This document shows, piece after piece, positions 61,604 to 64,000 of a stretch of 64,000 bases of DNA. A program made the translations under genes and the position numbers. The stretch's first letter is position 1; each line of letters begins with the position of its first letter. The DNA is taken from the NCBI GenBank assembly GCA_910578785.1, contig CAJTSJ010000012.1:6982-70981 (forward strand), written 5' to 3'. The DNA is from an uncultured Muribaculum sp. (GTDB lineage Bacteria > Bacteroidota > Bacteroidia > Bacteroidales > Muribaculaceae). The notes beneath the pieces are model-generated. The model did no database searches, was not told the DNA's origin, and saw only the letters and a program-made list of their open reading frames with translations.

Positions 61604-62842
61604 ATGCACAGCTTAAATTTCAAGTCAATCCACAGCATATTTGATTTGCTCATAATATTTGCTATCGTAATCGGACTGTCCTGTTGCAGACCGTCGCACA
61701 CCTGCCATACCGACCATGGCGTGCCAACGTGCGACATCACGCATTCACTGGACTCGATATTCATTAATATATTCCCGGGAAATGAACCCGGAGGAATAGC
61801 GACAGTGATGCTTGACGGGAAAATCATTTACAACCACGCATTCGGTGTCATGGACTTGTCGACAGGCGAACAGATTACAGACAGTACGCTGTTCAATCTG
61901 TCGTCAGCGTCAAAAATATTTACATCGGTGGCACTTCTTAAACTCCAGGAGCAAGGCATGCTGAACCTTGACGATTCGCTGTCGAAATACTTTCCTGAAT
62001 TCAAAGGCGAATTTTTCAACAATATCACCGTTCGCCACATTCTGACCCACAGTTCCGGCCTGCCCGATTTGCGTCCGCGCAACGAAAACGACTGGCAAAA
62101 ATATCTCTCAAGCCACAAGTCTTTATTCGTAATCGGCGACGATTATCGCCTGTACGGCCGCGAAGAAGGACACATGAAGATATTCCAGAACCTCGAAAAG
62201 CTCGAATTTGAACCGGGCACCCACTATCAGCGCGACGATGCCTCGTATATACTTGTTGCTCCGCTGATTGAAAGAGTCACCGGAATGGAATTTGACTCAT
62301 GGATGGACGAAAATATCTTCAAACCGGCAGGAATGAAAGAAGCCTTTTACTACAAACCGGACTTCAAAATGCACAAAATGGCCCACGCCTACAAAAAATC
62401 AGAAGGCAATACAGACCCCAACACCTATATCAGTGCGGACGGTCAATGGGAAGAATATGACTATGGTGAGGTTCCTTTCTTCCTTATCAAAGCCGACCGA
62501 GGAATCTACACCTCAGCCCGCGACTTCATGCAGTGGAACAGGGCACTGTATTCCGGAAAAATTATTTCAGATTCATCAATGCAGGCAATGGCAACACCAT
62601 ATCTGAAAACGGGCATACCATTTGTTAGTTTCGGACTCGGCTCGGCTGTGAGCAACGCACCTAACTTCCCGCCCAAAATCTATCATCTGAACTCCAACGG
62701 CGGATTCGCAACCGTTGAAGCGACATGGCCGTCCAAGAGGCTGAACTATATCATCTTCGCCAACCGCTCGGACTGGGACCTCCGGAAAATGGCAAATGCC
62801 ATGGACAGCATCCTCCTCTCAAAAGGATACCTCAACAATTAA
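61604..62842 (+). CDS. Serine hydrolase lipoprotein (class C beta-lactamase-like)
   Basis: A 412-residue lipoprotein (signal ends IGLSCC) of the class C beta-lactamase/DD-peptidase-like serine hydrolase family. The SxxK nucleophile motif is Ser101-A-S-Lys104 within LFNLSSASKIFTSVALL. The usual helix after it (VRHILTHSSGLPDLRP) is present. The Tyr-x-Asn motif is not standard: the matching region reads HYQRDDASYIL. The third motif is HLNSNGGF rather than HxG or KTG. It is likely an esterase, peptidase or cell-wall-related hydrolase rather than a true beta-lactamase. It is monocistronic in appearance, with a 101-base gap to the next gene. Confidence 0.85.
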   Translation: MHSLNFKSIHSIFDLLIIFAIVIGLSCCRPSHTCHTDHGVPTCDITHSLDSIFINIFPGNEPGGIATVMLDGKIIYNHAFGVMDLSTGEQITDSTLFNLSSASKIFTSVALLKLQEQGMLNLDDSLSKYFPEFKGEFFNNITVRHILTHSSGLPDLRPRNENDWQKYLSSHKSLFVIGDDYRLYGREEGHMKIFQNLEKLEFEPGTHYQRDDASYILVAPLIERVTGMEFDSWMDENIFKPAGMKEAFYYKPDFKMHKMAHAYKKSEGNTDPNTYISADGQWEEYDYGEVPFFLIKADRGIYTSARDFMQWNRALYSGKIISDSSMQAMATPYLKTGIPFVSFGLGSAVSNAPNFPPKIYHLNSNGGFATVEATWPSKRLNYIIFANRSDWDLRKMANAMDSILLSKGYLNN

Positions 62843-62943
62843 TCCAACTGTCTGACCGTTCCGTACCCGAACTTTTTATGCCTACGCGATGTTATTAATT
62901 CGATATATCAAAATTTGATTCAAACAATCTAAAACTTAATGTC

Positions 62944-63945
62944 ATGGAATTTTTAAACAATGAAAAATTAACCATCGTAGGCGCCGCAGGTATGATCGGA
63001 TCTAATATGGCTCAGACTGCGATGATGATGCATCTAACACCAAACATCTGCCTATACGACCCATATGCCCCTGCATTGGAAGGCGTGGCCGAAGAGTTAA
63101 GGCACTGTGCTTTCGAAGGAGTCAACCTTACATTCACTTCCGACATCGAGCAGGCTCTGTCAGGAGCTTCATACATAGTGTCGTCAGGCGGTGCCGCGCG
63201 TAAGGCCGGCATGACGAGAGAAGACCTTCTCAAAGGCAATGCCAAGATAGCGGAAGAACTCGGAAAGAATATCCGTGCATATTGCCCAGATGTAAAGCAT
63301 GTGGTGGTCGTATTCAACCCGGCTGACATTACCGGACTTATCACACTGCTCTATTCCGGCCTTAAGCCCTCACAGGTGTCGACGCTTGCGGCTCTCGACA
63401 GCACCCGACTCCGCAGCGAACTGGCAAAATATTTCAAGATTTCCCCCGACAAAATTGTCAACTCACGTACCTACGGAGGCCACGGCGAGCAGATGGCGGT
63501 GTATGCATCAACGACCACGGTCGACGGCACCCCGCTGTCGCAACTTATCGGCACAGACAAGCTTCCTGAAAAAGACTGGGAAGAACTTAAGACAAAAGTC
63601 ATCCAGGGCGGTAAAAACATTATTGACCTGCGCGGACGCTCATCATTCCAGAGTCCGGCCTATCTGTCAATCGAGATGATAGCCGCCGCCATGGGTGGAA
63701 AACCTTTCACCTGGCCTGTAGGCACGTATGTCGACAACGACCGTTTCAAACATATCATGATGGCCATGGAGACAACCATCACAAAAGACGGAGTAACGTA
63801 TAAACCCATGTCAGGAACAAAAGAGGAAGAGAAAGACCTTGAAAAGAGCTATGAGCATCTCTGCAAACTGCGCGACGAAGTAATCGAACTTGGCGTACTG
63901 CCTCGCATCGCAGACTGGCATAAACTGAACCCAAACATCGACTAA
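62944..63945 (+). CDS. Second malate dehydrogenase-family enzyme
   Basis: A 333-residue member of the lactate/malate dehydrogenase superfamily, clearly different from mdh at 35457. It starts LTIVGAAGMIGSNMAQTAMM (NAD-binding), then GGAARKAGMTREDLLKGNAK with the malate-type Arg, VFNPADITGLITLL, the catalytic Asp/Arg segment AALDSTRLRSELAKYF and the His in TYGGHGEQMAVYA. All catalytic residues are kept, so it should be active on malate or a similar 2-hydroxyacid. The C-terminus is longer and charged. No -7 box was found upstream, and the 55 bases after it to the window end hold nothing recognisable. Confidence 0.88.
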   Translation: MEFLNNEKLTIVGAAGMIGSNMAQTAMMMHLTPNICLYDPYAPALEGVAEELRHCAFEGVNLTFTSDIEQALSGASYIVSSGGAARKAGMTREDLLKGNAKIAEELGKNIRAYCPDVKHVVVVFNPADITGLITLLYSGLKPSQVSTLAALDSTRLRSELAKYFKISPDKIVNSRTYGGHGEQMAVYASTTTVDGTPLSQLIGTDKLPEKDWEELKTKVIQGGKNIIDLRGRSSFQSPAYLSIEMIAAAMGGKPFTWPVGTYVDNDRFKHIMMAMETTITKDGVTYKPMSGTKEEEKDLEKSYEHLCKLRDEVIELGVLPRIADWHKLNPNID

Positions 63946-64000
63946 GATTAAGAGCTTGTTTAATAATAAATGTTTCCGCCAGGGTCGTATATCTTGAGAC

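Noticed and set aside
61604..62842. A beta-lactam resistance gene
   Set aside because: Only SxxK is retained of the three beta-lactamase motifs, so a general serine hydrolase label is safer.
1..64000. tRNA, rRNA, CRISPR arrays, insertion sequences or prophage
   Set aside because: Read through all gaps on both strands; no cloverleaf, repeat-spacer pattern, transposase or integrase was recognised.

Overview
The window looks like chromosomal DNA of a Bacteroidales bacterium, most likely a gut anaerobe near Muribaculaceae or Bacteroidaceae (family level is inference). The signs are: the -7 box TAnnTTTG in front of many genes, twice with TTTG exactly 20 bp upstream; almost no Shine-Dalgarno sequences; a single-chain eukaryote-type glycyl-tRNA synthetase; many lipoproteins; DUF3316, DUF4890 and T9SS-tail proteins; and an rseC-rnfBCDGEA cluster. 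Base composition is near 50% GC by eye. Coding density is high. I saw no tRNA, rRNA, insertion sequence, prophage or CRISPR array, and no stretch over 300 bases lacks a gene (longest is about 305 bases at 20370-20674, which holds two promoters and a hairpin).

1-14.1 kb (minus strand): a partial RluA-type pseudouridine synthase cut by the left edge, topA, then glyS-lemA-FKBP-dnaX as one run, then a topoisomerase IV/gyrase A subunit followed closely by a DUF3316 protein and an S41 protease, then an FGE-fold lipoprotein that lacks the catalytic cysteines. 14.3-16.3 kb (plus): a low-molecular-weight tyrosine phosphatase overlapping a MATE exporter. 16.3-20.4 kb (minus): nfnAB-type electron-bifurcating oxidoreductase genes and a secreted GH27 alpha-galactosidase.

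20.6-25.3 kb (plus): a complete leuACDB operon with a near-ideal Bacteroidetes promoter and a strong terminator. 25.4-30.7 kb: two ClC family proteins encoded tail to tail with overlapping 3' ends. The second sits in an overlapping operon with TsaC and a polyprenyl-phosphate sugar transferase. 30.8-34.8 kb (plus): uvrA, a Cys/His-rich secreted DUF4890 protein and a DUF4332 helix-hairpin-helix protein. 34.9-38.1 kb (minus): thioredoxin lipoprotein, mdh, yciO-like gene, rsgA.

38.1-47.4 kb (minus): rnfA, E, G, D, C, B and rseC lie downstream of DUF1015, purA and fur, all in one direction with tiny gaps. Fur has its own promoter so close to the start codon that the mRNA should be nearly leaderless. 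An acetyltransferase lies upstream. 47.5-49.4 kb (plus): YihY/BrkB membrane protein and RidA. 49.4-51.9 kb (minus): a beta-helix surface protein and manA. 52.1-57.5 kb (plus): an HdeD-like membrane protein, then a 987-residue TPR protein paired with an outer-membrane beta-barrel. 57.6-61.4 kb (minus): GlsB-like protein, an XRE regulator overlapping a small membrane protein, and an rmuC-MFS pair. 61.6-64 kb (plus): a serine hydrolase lipoprotein with two related palindromes upstream, and a second malate dehydrogenase.

The metabolic theme is redox balance in an anaerobe: Nfn exchanges electrons between NADH, NADPH and ferredoxin, Rnf couples ferredoxin and NADH to an ion gradient, and two malate dehydrogenases feed the reductive C4 branch. 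Most of the window is conserved housekeeping. The least explained pieces are the TPR/beta-barrel pair, the TsaC-sugar transferase-ClC operon with its facing ClC paralogue, the cysteine-less FGE lipoprotein, the DUF4890 protein and the palindromes at 61.5 kb.
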